Shown: positions 18,042 through 26,575 of the stretch, piece after piece
Position numbering within the stretch: position 1 is the stretch's first letter
Layout of the letters: each line of letters opens with the position of its first letter
Source: Candidatus Dependentiae bacterium
Lineage (GTDB): Bacteria; Babelota; Babeliae; Babelales; Babelaceae
Direction: 5' to 3'
DNA: 50,681 nt
NCBI GenBank assembly: GCA_013821315.1
Contig: JACDHA010000009.1
Location: 1 to 50,681, forward strand
The notes under the pieces: generated by a model
Seen by the model: only the letters and a program-made list of their open reading frames with translations
What the model was told of the DNA's origin: nothing
Databases searched by the model: none
Translations under genes and position numbers: made by a program

Positions 18042-19248
18042 TTATTCAACTATCTTTTTTTGCCACTCAAGAGTTAATTTCTTTTTTTTGTAATTAAATG
18101 CAAGCCCAATAAGTACAATTCGTAAGAGCTACTACAAGATACTTTTGGAAAGATTCACTTACTTCAGCATTAGGGTAATTAAGTTGGTACTTTTCAGTTA
18201 TAGGATCATAGCCCGTTATAGTTAGGTATCCTGTTTGAAAAAGCAATGGAATAAGAGGGATATTATCTATATCAAACGTACCTAAACTATCAGCACTTAA
18301 CTCTATATCTTTTATATCTTCTAAGACTGGATATTGGTTTTTTATTAAACTAATAAGAAATGAGGGAGTACCTGAGCTAAACCAATAGTTAGCTCTTTTT
18401 TTTGTTTTTAAATAGTAAAGGACAGAATAAGGATTATATATCTTTTGAGATGCTCTTTCAGAAAACTGGTAACCATCATACCAGAGTTTCATTTCTTGCA
18501 TAACTTGCTCAGTAGACATATCTTTATCAGCAGCTAAATCATTTATATATTCATTAAAGTAAAGATCAATTTCGTCTTTAGTATAACCCAGTAGCATTGC
18601 AGCTTCAGGCTCCATAGTAATATCAATAAGATTATTAATACCTGAAAAAATAGATGTTTTAGAAAACTTGCTTACACCGGTAATAAAAACAGCATGTAAG
18701 TGTTCACTAAGGCCCTTTATGGTATCATAAAAACTTTTAAGCACTACTTGTTGAGCTTGTGCTCGACGTGGATCCTGTAGGTGATCAAGTAAAGGCTTAT
18801 CATATTCATCGATTAATATAACCACTTTTTTATGTTGTGCTAATTGACGTACTAAAAATGACAGTTTTGATCCTAAACTTGGAGCTTCTGCTATATCAAT
18901 ACCATGACTATGCGCAATATTTTTTAAAGCCCACATTAAGTTTATTTTAAATTCAAGAGCAGTTTCATGATCTATCGTAGAAAAATCCAAATGAATAACA
19001 GGATATTCTTGCCAATCATAATCACTTGACTCTATCGACAAGCCAGAAAAAAGCTGCTTATTACCGGAGAATAATTCTTTAAGTGTCGAGATCAACAAAG
19101 ATTTACCAAAGCGACGAGGACGTGAAAGAAAATAATACCTACCTCCGGTAGCGTAAAGATTGTAAATAAGCTGCGTTTTATCAACGTAAGCATAATTACC
19201 AGTTATCATTGTATTAAAATCACTTACGTCTCTGGGTAAATTTTTCAT
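18042..19248 (-). pseudogene. AAA-ATPase-like / PD-(D/E)XK protein with internal deletion of the nuclease domain
   Basis: The first 384 codons (19248-18094) match the AAA-ATPase_like family: DxxxMITGNYAYVDKT, P-loop RPRRFGKSLL and Walker B VILIDEYDKPLLDH, up to PNAEVSESFQKYL. Intact relatives continue for about 130 more residues with a PD-(D/E)XK nuclease. Here the frame ends after VALTNCTYWACI. In another frame 18105-18042 encodes VLIGLAFNYKKKKLTLEW, which resembles the very C-terminus of that nuclease. The middle therefore seems to have been deleted, joining the two ends out of frame. The ATPase half may still be made; the function of the family is unknown. Confidence 0.75.
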
Positions 19249-19411
19249 GAACTATCTCAGATGGTAAAAATTAACTATGTCTTTTGTTTCTTTTAGCTTA
19301 GCTAAGCACCCGTCTTTAAGCAACTTCAATTTCTAAAAATTAAAAGTGGGAGTTGTTTAAGTAGGTTCTATTGGGTTTTTAGCGTAACCATAAGCAAGCC
19401 GACATAAAAAG

Positions 19412-19461
19412 GTTTAGTAAAGAAGAGTGATGAAAAAAATTGATTTATGGAAATGAGTCAT
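19412..19461 (-). pseudogene. Relic of a signal peptide paralogous to the WD40 gene
   Basis: On the minus strand from ATG 19461 the sequence reads MTHFHKSIFFITLLY and then stops. It resembles the first 15 residues of the adjacent WD40 protein (MTNFTKSIIFTALLL), and the similarity includes the bases just upstream of the start. It is best explained as the left-over 5' end of a duplicated gene. Too short to be certain. Confidence 0.45.
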
Positions 19462-19481
19462 GAGAAATGTCCCTAGTAGAG

Positions 19482-20594
19482 TTAAGGTTTAGTAAGGTTG
19501 TTTATAAACTCAGCTGTAAACTCTTTGTTGTAGATAAGGCCAACGGCAAAAGGAGGTAATCCTTGTTTATTAGGTTTTTTTAGTCCCTTATCAGCTCCTT
19601 CAAGCTCAAGTAAGTACGCTAATACCTTTTTGCTTGGACAAGTAATACCATCTTTAATACAGCCTTTAAAAGCATAATGCCATAGATTATTACCAGCTTT
19701 ATCAATGGTGAATACTGTGTTAAAACCTTTTTTTATTAGAGCTTTAACAGTATCAACATCATCACTAACAGCTGCATGAAAGAGTTGTCTACGTCTAAAA
19801 TCTATGTAGGCTTTAATTAAGGGATTAGTAGCGTAATCTTTACCTGGTAATGTACCATAAGGATCTAGTGTTGATGACAAAGAGTTTAATAAGTTTTGTG
19901 TGCCTACATCATCTATATTAATATTCTGCTCTTGAGATCTAAGGGCAAACAAAAGTTGCTCAAAGCTTAAAGTATTTAGTTGAGGAAGAAACCATAAGCG
20001 AGCAGTTTTATCATGGGACCCAGTTAAAGCAAAATTGCCACAAGGACTAAATGCTACTGAAATCATATCATCAGTATGCCCTTTAAGGTCCTTTATAGCA
20101 CTGCCAGTAGATACATCCCATAAACATGCAATTTTATCAGCTGATCTAGTTAAAGCATATTTACCACAGGGACTAAATACTACCGATCTTACAAAACTAT
20201 TATGGCCTTTAAGTTCTTGTATAGTAGTACCAGTGGCCAAGTGCCATAAACGAACAGTTTTATCAGAAGATCCAGTTAAGGCAAGTTTGCCACAAGGGCT
20301 GAAGGATACTGAGTTTACAATATCAGTATGACCCTTAAACTCCTTGAACTGAATAGCTAGAGCTTTATTTAAAGCATCTTTATATTTTTCTAGTATTTTG
20401 CCTTTAAGTCTTTGCTGTATTTCTCCAGGCATGCTAGAGATACTAGCAGAAAGCTTCTCTTGTGATGTTTGAGAAAGTAATGCTTCTATAGTTTTATCAG
20501 CTGCTCGATCTTTTAAAGAAGCTAAAGAGCTGAAACTATTTGAAAGGGTTAAAAGAAGAGCGGTAAAAATAATTGATTTAGTGAAATTAGTCAT
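19482..20594 (-). CDS. Secreted WD40-repeat protein with C-terminal ankyrin-like region
   Basis: 370 aa with a signal peptide (about 1-26). Three close WD40 repeats lie at about 84-210, each running FSPCGxxALTxSxDK...LW. A C-terminal region (about 265-370) has ankyrin-like helices (LFHAAVSDDVDTVKALIKKG and a second weaker repeat). Three repeats are too few for a closed seven-bladed propeller, so it may oligomerise or be shortened. WD40 plus ankyrin in an exported protein suggests contact with host proteins; this is inference. It is flanked by two decayed AAA-ATPase genes. Confidence 0.8.
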   Translation of the reverse strand: MTNFTKSIIFTALLLTLSNSFSSLASLKDRAADKTIEALLSQTSQEKLSASISSMPGEIQQRLKGKILEKYKDALNKALAIQFKEFKGHTDIVNSVSFSPCGKLALTGSSDKTVRLWHLATGTTIQELKGHNSFVRSVVFSPCGKYALTRSADKIACLWDVSTGSAIKDLKGHTDDMISVAFSPCGNFALTGSHDKTARLWFLPQLNTLSFEQLLFALRSQEQNINIDDVGTQNLLNSLSSTLDPYGTLPGKDYATNPLIKAYIDFRRRQLFHAAVSDDVDTVKALIKKGFNTVFTIDKAGNNLWHYAFKGCIKDGITCPSKKVLAYLLELEGADKGLKKPNKQGLPPFAVGLIYNKEFTAEFINNLTKP

Positions 20595-20724
20595 GAGCTA
20601 GACTCTTTTTATAATTTATTATTTAGACATATTTATAAATATAAGATTAAATATATTAATGCAATATGTCAAATTAAATTCCTTGGTTAATGGAGCATAT
20701 TCCTGATAGCAAAGCTCAATTGGC

Positions 20725-21090
20725 CTAGTAAGAACTTAGATAATGATCAAGTACCGGTTTATCATATTCATCAATTAAAAGAACAACTTTATTTTTCCGA
20801 GCTAACTGTTTAACTAAAAAACTAAACTTAGCATTAAGTGTTGGAGCTTGAGATATATCTATCGTATAGTGCTGAGCTATAGAATTTAAAGCCCAACCTA
20901 AGCTTAACTTTAATTCGGTAGCAGTCTCATGACTTATATCAGCAAAATCTAAATAAATAACAGGATACTCTTGCCATCTATAGTCACTACTGCTTATCAA
21001 CAAGTCTTTAACAAGTTCTTTATTTTCAGAAAATAATTCCTTTAACGTAGAAGCCAGAAGAGACTTAGCAAAACGACGAAGACATGAAAG
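20725..21090 (-). pseudogene. Fragment of an AAA-ATPase-like / PD-(D/E)XK gene
   Basis: In-frame remnant readable from 21090 (LSCLRRFAKSLLASTLKELF) to a stop near 20725. It is collinear with residues of about 42-165 of the gene at 18.0-19.2 kb, including VVLLIDEYDKPVLDH. The N-terminal 40 residues, a start codon and everything after Walker B are missing. The P-loop RPRRFGKS has decayed to CLRRFAKS, so it would be inactive even if translated. Confidence 0.8.
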
Positions 21091-21157
21091 AATTTGTAGT
21101 TTCTAATATTTTTAGTTTTAATGTTTAACATCAAACTAAAGATATGACGCTTTTGGC

Positions 21158-21655
21158 TTATATAAGGTTTTCAAAGTTTATAATTTGATTAAAATTGCCA
21201 CAATATTCAATAAACTTTTTTAAATCTTTTGTCGATATAACAGTTGTTTGAGTATTTTCTAAAGGATGAAATCCAGCTTGATCATAATTAAATATACGTG
21301 AATCTAAAAGAATTTTTACGTTATGATCTTTATCGTTAAGTATGCCAAACGGTGTTACCGATCCGGGCACTACTCCTAAATACTGTTTAAGTAATTCTTC
21401 ATTAGCAAATCTCAACTCTGGAGCTTTAATATTTTTAGATAAAGGTTTTAAAGCGATTTTAGTATCATAGACAGCTACAATTAAATACAAATTATTTTTG
21501 TTATCCTTTAAAAAGAGATTTTTACACCCAATACCTGGAATATGAAAAGCAGCCTTAAGAGACTGCTCAATTGTTAACAAAGGCTCGTGATTATAAGTTT
21601 GATACTTAATATTTAATTCTTCAAGTTTATTAAATAAATTTTCTTTGGCAGTCAT
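21158..21655 (-). CDS. YbaK/ProX-type aminoacyl-tRNA deacylase
   Basis: 165 aa single-domain trans-editing enzyme of the prolyl-tRNA synthetase INS superfamily. Seen: YNHEPLLTIE near the N-terminus, GCKNLFLKDNK, and GVVPGSVTPFGILND, typical of ProX/PrdX (Ala-tRNAPro deacylase). The expected activity is hydrolysis of mischarged tRNA in the cytoplasm. It is the third gene of a loosely spaced minus-strand run with the SAP and hemerythrin-like genes. Confidence 0.88.
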   Translation of the reverse strand: MTAKENLFNKLEELNIKYQTYNHEPLLTIEQSLKAAFHIPGIGCKNLFLKDNKNNLYLIVAVYDTKIALKPLSKNIKAPELRFANEELLKQYLGVVPGSVTPFGILNDKDHNVKILLDSRIFNYDQAGFHPLENTQTTVISTKDLKKFIEYCGNFNQIINFENLI

Positions 21656-21715
21656 AACTTTTCTTTATAGAGTAGTTGTCAAGGAAATGCTTTTTCCAAG
21701 ATAATCTGTGTTTAA

Positions 21716-22312
21716 CTACGTTAAATCTAACAAATTTTTAATCTTATACACATACTGCATACGCTCTTTTTCCCATGCTGTAATAATTTCTTTTTTTGAG
21801 GCAGCTGGGTTATGAATTAAAAATTGTTGCGTAAAATTAATATAGGCCCATTCTTTTTTAGGTACCACTTTAGTCTGTTTTCTATTAAGATATTCTTGTT
21901 GCCAAAACAAAGCAAATTCTCTATAGGTCGGAGGATTGCCAGAAATCCATCTTTCATTAAGCCAGTCAATGCCAAATGCAGTAAAGTGAAAATGATTGCC
22001 AATAACTGTCTTAAAAAAACTGCGAGTCTTAGCATCGTTCTTATATCCCCCATAAAGCATTAAAGCATCAAGCTCAAGATTATAGTCTACAAGTTCTTTA
22101 TTTGCCTTAGATGTACTAGGAAGTTCTTGCAAATGTACAACCTTGCCTGTCTCTATAAATACTGTGATACGATTTATCAAAGCAACTTTATTACCTTTTA
22201 TAGGTAGACTATAAGTTGCGCATAAGCCTTTAAGCTCATTGATTTTCATGTAATATAAAGCTTCATGTAGTTCATTAAGCTCATGAGCATGCAATAATTT
22301 TTTAGCTATCAT
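21716..22312 (-). CDS. SAP-domain / DUF6434 protein
   Basis: 198 aa. Residues about 20-55 form a SAP-type DNA-binding helix-turn-helix (MKINELKGLCATYSLPIKG, then KVALINRI). Residues about 75-140 match DUF6434 (RSFFKTVIGNHFHF, then NPPTYREFALFW). SAP domains are mostly eukaryotic or phage/DNA-repair associated and bind AT-rich DNA. The actual role is unknown. No secretion signal is visible. Confidence 0.75.
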   Translation of the reverse strand: MIAKKLLHAHELNELHEALYYMKINELKGLCATYSLPIKGNKVALINRITVFIETGKVVHLQELPSTSKANKELVDYNLELDALMLYGGYKNDAKTRSFFKTVIGNHFHFTAFGIDWLNERWISGNPPTYREFALFWQQEYLNRKQTKVVPKKEWAYINFTQQFLIHNPAASKKEIITAWEKERMQYVYKIKNLLDLT

Positions 22313-22386
22313 CTTCTTAAATCTATCTTAATTAATCTTGTTTTAGCTATTTTTTTATCTATTGAGTATTAAAACCATCTAATCAG

Positions 22387-23043
22387 TTATAAGGTGATTA
22401 TTGGCAATTCATGTTCAGGTATTTGAAGCTGTATTTTTGGCCATATAACTGCGTATTTAGCTGGTTGGCACTCTTTAATATCAGATAAAAGCGCTCTCTT
22501 ATCGCTAGCATTCATATGAGGAAACAATACTTGCAACATGTCGATTAAATCATCGGATGACATAACCGCGTATGTTTTTGCTTCTACTTTTTTCAATTCT
22601 TCATCTGAATACAAGCGGTGTAACTCTGGCAATATAATGGTTTCTTCTTCATGCAAATGAATCAGATTCTCTCCCACAAACTTCCTGTAACCAACGTAAA
22701 ACTGATAACCAGCCTCTACTTTTTCTGATGCTAATACAAAAGAATTAACACGATCAAGCAATAACTGCAAATTATTAAGCGTCTCATCTAAAGTTCCATG
22801 ATCTTCTTCAATATGCTCGTATAGTTGCGAGTTTTTCTGCTTAAGCAATACATGTAAACAATTATCTTCATACTCCGCATGCCCTTTGAGTAGCTCAATC
22901 GCTGCTTTAAATTGTTCTGTAACTTTTACCACCTCTTGGGCTATCTGAAAGTTGGTCTTTGCAATCAAACGTTCTAAATCATTAAGTACAAAGCTTAAAT
23001 ATTTATGTTCACGATAAAATTTATATCGTATAAAATTATGCAT
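22387..23043 (-). CDS. Hemerythrin-like (HHE) helical-bundle protein
   Basis: 218 aa, all-helical. Histidine and glutamate positions compatible with a di-iron HHE bundle are seen in FYREHKYL, LKGHAEYEDN, EEDHGTLDE and LIHLHEEETIILPEL. Family members bind O2, NO or iron, or sense redox state. The last ~60 residues are an extra helical tail. No partner gene indicates which applies. Confidence 0.7.
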   Translation of the reverse strand: MHNFIRYKFYREHKYLSFVLNDLERLIAKTNFQIAQEVVKVTEQFKAAIELLKGHAEYEDNCLHVLLKQKNSQLYEHIEEDHGTLDETLNNLQLLLDRVNSFVLASEKVEAGYQFYVGYRKFVGENLIHLHEEETIILPELHRLYSDEELKKVEAKTYAVMSSDDLIDMLQVLFPHMNASDKRALLSDIKECQPAKYAVIWPKIQLQIPEHELPIITL

Positions 23044-23160
23044 AGTTGTTTCCTACCGCTTAAAATGAAGCCTCTGGGTTTTCTTTATTTAATACAGGAG
23101 TTTCGCAAGATACGATGAAAAGTCTGATACGGAGTGCTATTAAATATGACAAAAGGGCAT

Positions 23161-23194
23161 AAAAAAAGAGCCTAAAAATTAATTTAGACTCCTT
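23161..23194 (-). terminator. Terminator of the tRNA operon
   Basis: Minus-strand stem GAGTCTAAA / TTTAGGCTC (one mismatch) followed by a T7 run, just after tRNA-Asp. Confidence 0.75.
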
Positions 23195-23208
23195 TTCTCT
23201 TTGAAAAC

Positions 23209-23285
23209 TGGCGGGGCTGACGAGACTCGAACTCGCGACCTTCCACGTGACAGGCGGACGCTCTAACCAACTGAGCTACAGCCCC
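23209..23285 (-). tRNA. tRNA-Asp (GTC)
   Basis: 77-nt cloverleaf: acceptor GGGGCTG paired with CAGCCCC, discriminator G, encoded CCA and anticodon GTC in loop CTGTCAC. Last gene of a three-tRNA operon. Confidence 0.97.
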
Positions 23286-23296
23286 CGACAAATTTC

Positions 23297-23372
23297 TGGC
23301 TCCTCGGACAGGACTCGAACCTGTGACCTAACGATTAACAGTCGTGTGCTCTACCAACTGAGCTACCGAGGA
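23297..23372 (-). tRNA. tRNA-Asn (GTT), second copy
   Basis: 76 nt with encoded CCA. Every base matches the solitary tRNA-Asn at 7169-7244. Middle gene of the tRNA-Val/Asn/Asp operon. Confidence 0.97.
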
Positions 23373-23390
23373 ATTCGATATACATTTTAA

Positions 23391-23466
23391 TGGTGGGCGG
23401 TGCTGGACTCGAACCAGCGACCCCCAGTTTGTAAGACTGATGCTCTACCAGCTGAGCTAACCGCCC
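23391..23466 (-). tRNA. tRNA-Val (TAC)
   Basis: 76-nt cloverleaf: acceptor GGGCGGT paired with ACCGCCC, discriminator A, encoded CCA and anticodon TAC in loop CTTACAA. First gene of the operon. Confidence 0.97.
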
Positions 23467-23493
23467 GTGCTATTTTCATAACTAGCTAAATCT

Positions 23494-23522
23494 AGTGTAT
23501 GACAAAATCTTACAAATGTCAA
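23494..23522 (-). promoter_or_regulatory. Promoter of the tRNA-Val/Asn/Asp operon
   Basis: Minus-strand consensus -35 TTGACA (23522-23517), a 17-bp spacer and -10 TACACT (23499-23494), 27 bp upstream of tRNA-Val. One of the best -35 boxes in the window, as expected for stable RNA. Confidence 0.8.
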
Positions 23523-23537
23523 AAAAACTTTCTTAAC

Positions 23538-23567
23538 TTGTCTAAAATTTTATACACTAGTTATGAT
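23538..23567 (+). promoter_or_regulatory. Promoter of the SppA-like gene
   Basis: TTGTCT (23538-23543), an 18-bp spacer and TATGAT (23562-23567), about 50 bp before the ATG and divergent from the tRNA promoter. Confidence 0.55.
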
Positions 23568-23618
23568 GTACAAAAAGTATAGCATAGTTACACTAATACT
23601 CAACTTTTAAGGGACACA

Positions 23619-24545
23619 ATGGCTAATTGGTTTGGCTCTTTGAGCAATATCTTTTTCTTTCTTTTATTTTTGCAAGTAGCACCAAGCTTATTTAAAGACT
23701 TGCACAAAAAATATTCAGGACTACTTGAGCCTAAAAGCAAAGTTGGCTTAATTCATATTAAAGATAACTTAACAAGTTCAGGAGCGTATACACGTAACTT
23801 AAGAAAGTGTTTTGAAGACAAAGATATTAAAGCAATACTTATAAAGATGGAATGCCCAGGAGGCTATGCCGGAACTGCTCAATCAGTATTTAACGAAATA
23901 AAAACGCTTAAAGCTCAATATCCTAAACCTATTATTACACTTGTAGAAAACATAGCTGCTTCAGGCGGCTACTATATTGCCAGCGCTACAGATTATATTA
24001 TAGCTCCAGCAAGTGCTTTTATTGGTAGCATAGGAGCCTATGTAGCATTTCCTCAGGTAAAACAGTTTATCGAAAAGTATAATATTAAGTATGACATTAT
24101 AAAATCTGGAGCTTATAAAGCCTCTGGTAGTCCCTTTTTAGATCTTACACCTGAGCAACGAAAACAATTGCAGTCATTAACTGATAGCTCCTACAATCAA
24201 TTTACAAAAGACGTTCAGAATAGTCGTCCGGGTCTATCAAGCGATTCAAAATTATGGGCTGATGGTAAAATATTTACTGGAGATCAAGCGCTTTCATTAA
24301 AACTTATTGATGAACTGGGCTCATTTTCTAACGCTGTTAGCAAACTTAAAAAACTTGCCACTATAGAGAAAGAAATAGAATGGGTTAAACCAGCTAAAAG
24401 CAGCAACTTTATAACTAACTTGTTTTCTTCTGATAGTGATGATGATGAAACAGACCCCGAGTCCTCATCATCTTTACAAAGTATCGCAAATACTTTGTGT
24501 AAAACAGTAGAAGATCGTTACACTACACCACGTGTAAAGTATTAA
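23619..24545 (+). CDS. SppA-like signal peptide peptidase (family S49)
   Basis: 308 aa, the short single-domain form of SppA. An N-terminal membrane anchor (about 5-25) is followed by the S49 core with the catalytic serine in ENIAASGGYYIAS and the catalytic lysine in DIIKSGAYKASGSP. The acidic serine/aspartate-rich C-terminus (SSDSDDDETDPESSSS) is unusual. It degrades membrane-embedded signal peptides after secretion, which fits a genome rich in exported proteins. Confidence 0.92.
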   Translation: MANWFGSLSNIFFFLLFLQVAPSLFKDLHKKYSGLLEPKSKVGLIHIKDNLTSSGAYTRNLRKCFEDKDIKAILIKMECPGGYAGTAQSVFNEIKTLKAQYPKPIITLVENIAASGGYYIASATDYIIAPASAFIGSIGAYVAFPQVKQFIEKYNIKYDIIKSGAYKASGSPFLDLTPEQRKQLQSLTDSSYNQFTKDVQNSRPGLSSDSKLWADGKIFTGDQALSLKLIDELGSFSNAVSKLKKLATIEKEIEWVKPAKSSNFITNLFSSDSDDDETDPESSSSLQSIANTLCKTVEDRYTTPRVKY

Positions 24546-24552
24546 CAGCTCT

Positions 24553-24594
24553 AAAAAGCAAGAGCGTTACTTAACTAGTAGCGCTTTTGCTTTT
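24553..24594. terminator. Bidirectional terminator between sppA-like and mreC
   Basis: AAAAAGCAAGAGCG and CGCTTTTGCTTTT arms with a short loop. It overlaps the mreC stop codon by two bases. Confidence 0.75.
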
Positions 24595-25618
24595 ACTCTT
24601 CTACTAGTTGCGTTTGAGAATTTTCTTTTAGCGTTTCTTTTTCTGACTCTTTATCATCTTGTATTGGTGCAATAAGAGAATCTTGGTTTTCCGTTGCCGT
24701 TTCTACAACATCCTCTGCTTTAACCTCTTGAATAGCATCAGTAGCTGAAGTGATCTCTTGAGGTTTAAGCAACTCTGGCACTTCTTGGGCACTATTCCAT
24801 TCAGCACCCTTTTGAAGTACATAACAATAGGCTAACTCTTTGAAATTTATCAGCGGCTTAACACTTACTTTATAATTAAAGCCATCTATGCTATACGAGT
24901 CTATAGATCCTAAACCAAAACCACGAGGAAATATCAGCCCTTCACCACTAGAAACAATTAAATCATTGAGTTTTAGGCTCTCAAGATGATTTACAAAAGC
25001 AAGCTTAGAATGTTGCAAACTGTTTTCACCCTCATGAATACCTTGTACACGATTAGAAGTACAATAAGCAGCGATTTTGCATGAAGCATCTGTTATTAAA
25101 GTTACTTTACTATAATACGGGTAAACTTCACTTATGCGGCCTACCAAGCAGTTTTTATACACAACAGGATTATCGCGCATCACACCTTTACGTAGCCCAG
25201 CATCAAGTAAAAAAAAGTGATTTTTTTCATCAAAATTCTTAAGTATTACTTGTGCTAAAATACCATTATTAGAATTATAACGATTTAAAAAACTACGAAC
25301 TTCTTGAGTATCATGAGCATAGTCACGATAAGCGTTCAGAGCTATAACCTGGGCTTTGAGGTCTTCTAACTGAATTTTGTAGTTTTGATGGTCAGCCTGC
25401 AGCTCTTTGTAACTACGCCAATGGGCAAGCCAATTATGCACAGGACGAGTAACGGTGGTTTGTATTTTAATTACTGGGTATAAAAGACGTGAGGAAAAAG
25501 ACTCAAGAACACCTGAAGATCGATAATATACTTTAAAAAAGAGGCTACAAAAAAGGCCTCCAGTTACAAAGAGTATACTGCTCTGCTTTAAAAGTCGGAA
25601 AACTGAAATACGTGTCAT
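24593..25618 (-). CDS. mreC: Rod shape-determining protein MreC
   Basis: 341 aa bitopic inner-membrane protein that scaffolds elongation-phase wall synthesis. N-terminal membrane helix (about 13-33), a short coiled coil (70-95), then the MreC beta-barrel domains with GLRKGVMRDNPVV and LVGRISEVYPYYSKVTLITD. A Glu/Gln-rich tail follows residue 290. mreB and mreD are not adjacent in the window. Together with the D,D-dipeptidase it implies that a peptidoglycan-elongation apparatus is retained. Confidence 0.92.
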   Translation of the reverse strand: MTRISVFRLLKQSSILFVTGGLFCSLFFKVYYRSSGVLESFSSRLLYPVIKIQTTVTRPVHNWLAHWRSYKELQADHQNYKIQLEDLKAQVIALNAYRDYAHDTQEVRSFLNRYNSNNGILAQVILKNFDEKNHFFLLDAGLRKGVMRDNPVVYKNCLVGRISEVYPYYSKVTLITDASCKIAAYCTSNRVQGIHEGENSLQHSKLAFVNHLESLKLNDLIVSSGEGLIFPRGFGLGSIDSYSIDGFNYKVSVKPLINFKELAYCYVLQKGAEWNSAQEVPELLKPQEITSATDAIQEVKAEDVVETATENQDSLIAPIQDDKESEKETLKENSQTQLVEE

Positions 25619-25680
25619 TATACAAACTACCCATAAAAATATTACTTAGCACTACCTATGAGCTAGTATACAAATATTTG

Positions 25681-26496
25681 CTAAAATACGTAAGCGACTT
25701 GCAATGCAGGACGTACTGTTTGAGGACATGTTTCTACTGTTACTGCTAGATTGCAAGCTTGTGCTAATTTGCTGTCAACAAGCTTACTAGCAGCGACACC
25801 AAATATAACACCTAAAGCTGTGCCTGCAACAAGTTGTGATACATAATGACGATTACAAACAGTAAAATCGACTGCTAAAAACCCCGCTCCTACAGCCAAA
25901 GGAATACCCCATTGCGGTCCATATTGCAACCCAATAAGTGTAGTCATATAGGTTATCTCAAGCATATGGCCTGAAGGAAAGCCACCATGAGACCTTTGGT
26001 AACGAGGAAAATGCTCATTGCGTGGCCTTAAGCAGCAGTTCACCTTAAAAAGCTTTAACGCCCGTTTAGTAGCCCACGTAAAAGGTAACCCAAGCACAAA
26101 AATCTGTGCTGTAGTTTTAAGTTTAATGTCTTGGGCAAACAAGGCACACGCACCAAGCGTAATCATAGGAACAGCAATCACACCCACGTTAGCACCTGAA
26201 TGGCACCACTGAGGTAACTGCTTAATATTTTTATGCTGCTTTTTATCGTAAAAACAATAATGTAATGGCTCATCCCATAAGCGCGTAATACCATACAAGG
26301 GTACACATGCTGCAGCAACCTTAAGCGAATCGGCTGAAAATAAATAACGCCCAAGCTCAAGAGAATCATACACAAGAGTAGAGCTAAAGCACTTAATTGA
26401 CTCAACTAAATTTGTCTCTAGAGCCTTGAGCAAGTTAAAGCGCACAGAAAAAAGTAGAAAAAGAATGACTGTATACGCTCTTCTTTTTAAGATCAC
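25681..26496 (-). CDS. PAP2-superfamily membrane phosphatase
   Basis: 271 aa with a signal/anchor and several membrane segments. The first two acid-phosphatase motifs are present as K-x5-RP (KVNCCLRP, one residue shorter than usual) and FPSGH. The third is divergent: RHYVSQLVAG keeps the nucleophilic histidine but has Gln where Asp is usual, and the Arg sits next to the His instead of six residues before it. Likely substrates are lipid phosphates such as phosphatidate or undecaprenyl-pyrophosphate. Whether it is active is uncertain. Confidence 0.78.
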   Translation of the reverse strand: MILKRRAYTVILFLLFSVRFNLLKALETNLVESIKCFSSTLVYDSLELGRYLFSADSLKVAAACVPLYGITRLWDEPLHYCFYDKKQHKNIKQLPQWCHSGANVGVIAVPMITLGACALFAQDIKLKTTAQIFVLGLPFTWATKRALKLFKVNCCLRPRNEHFPRYQRSHGGFPSGHMLEITYMTTLIGLQYGPQWGIPLAVGAGFLAVDFTVCNRHYVSQLVAGTALGVIFGVAASKLVDSKLAQACNLAVTVETCPQTVRPALQVAYVF

Positions 26497-26575
26497 ACTT
26501 CCCCCCTTATCTTAAAAAATACAGACAGTATTATAATAAAATAAAAAGGGGAATATAATCAAGAGTTATGAAAAT

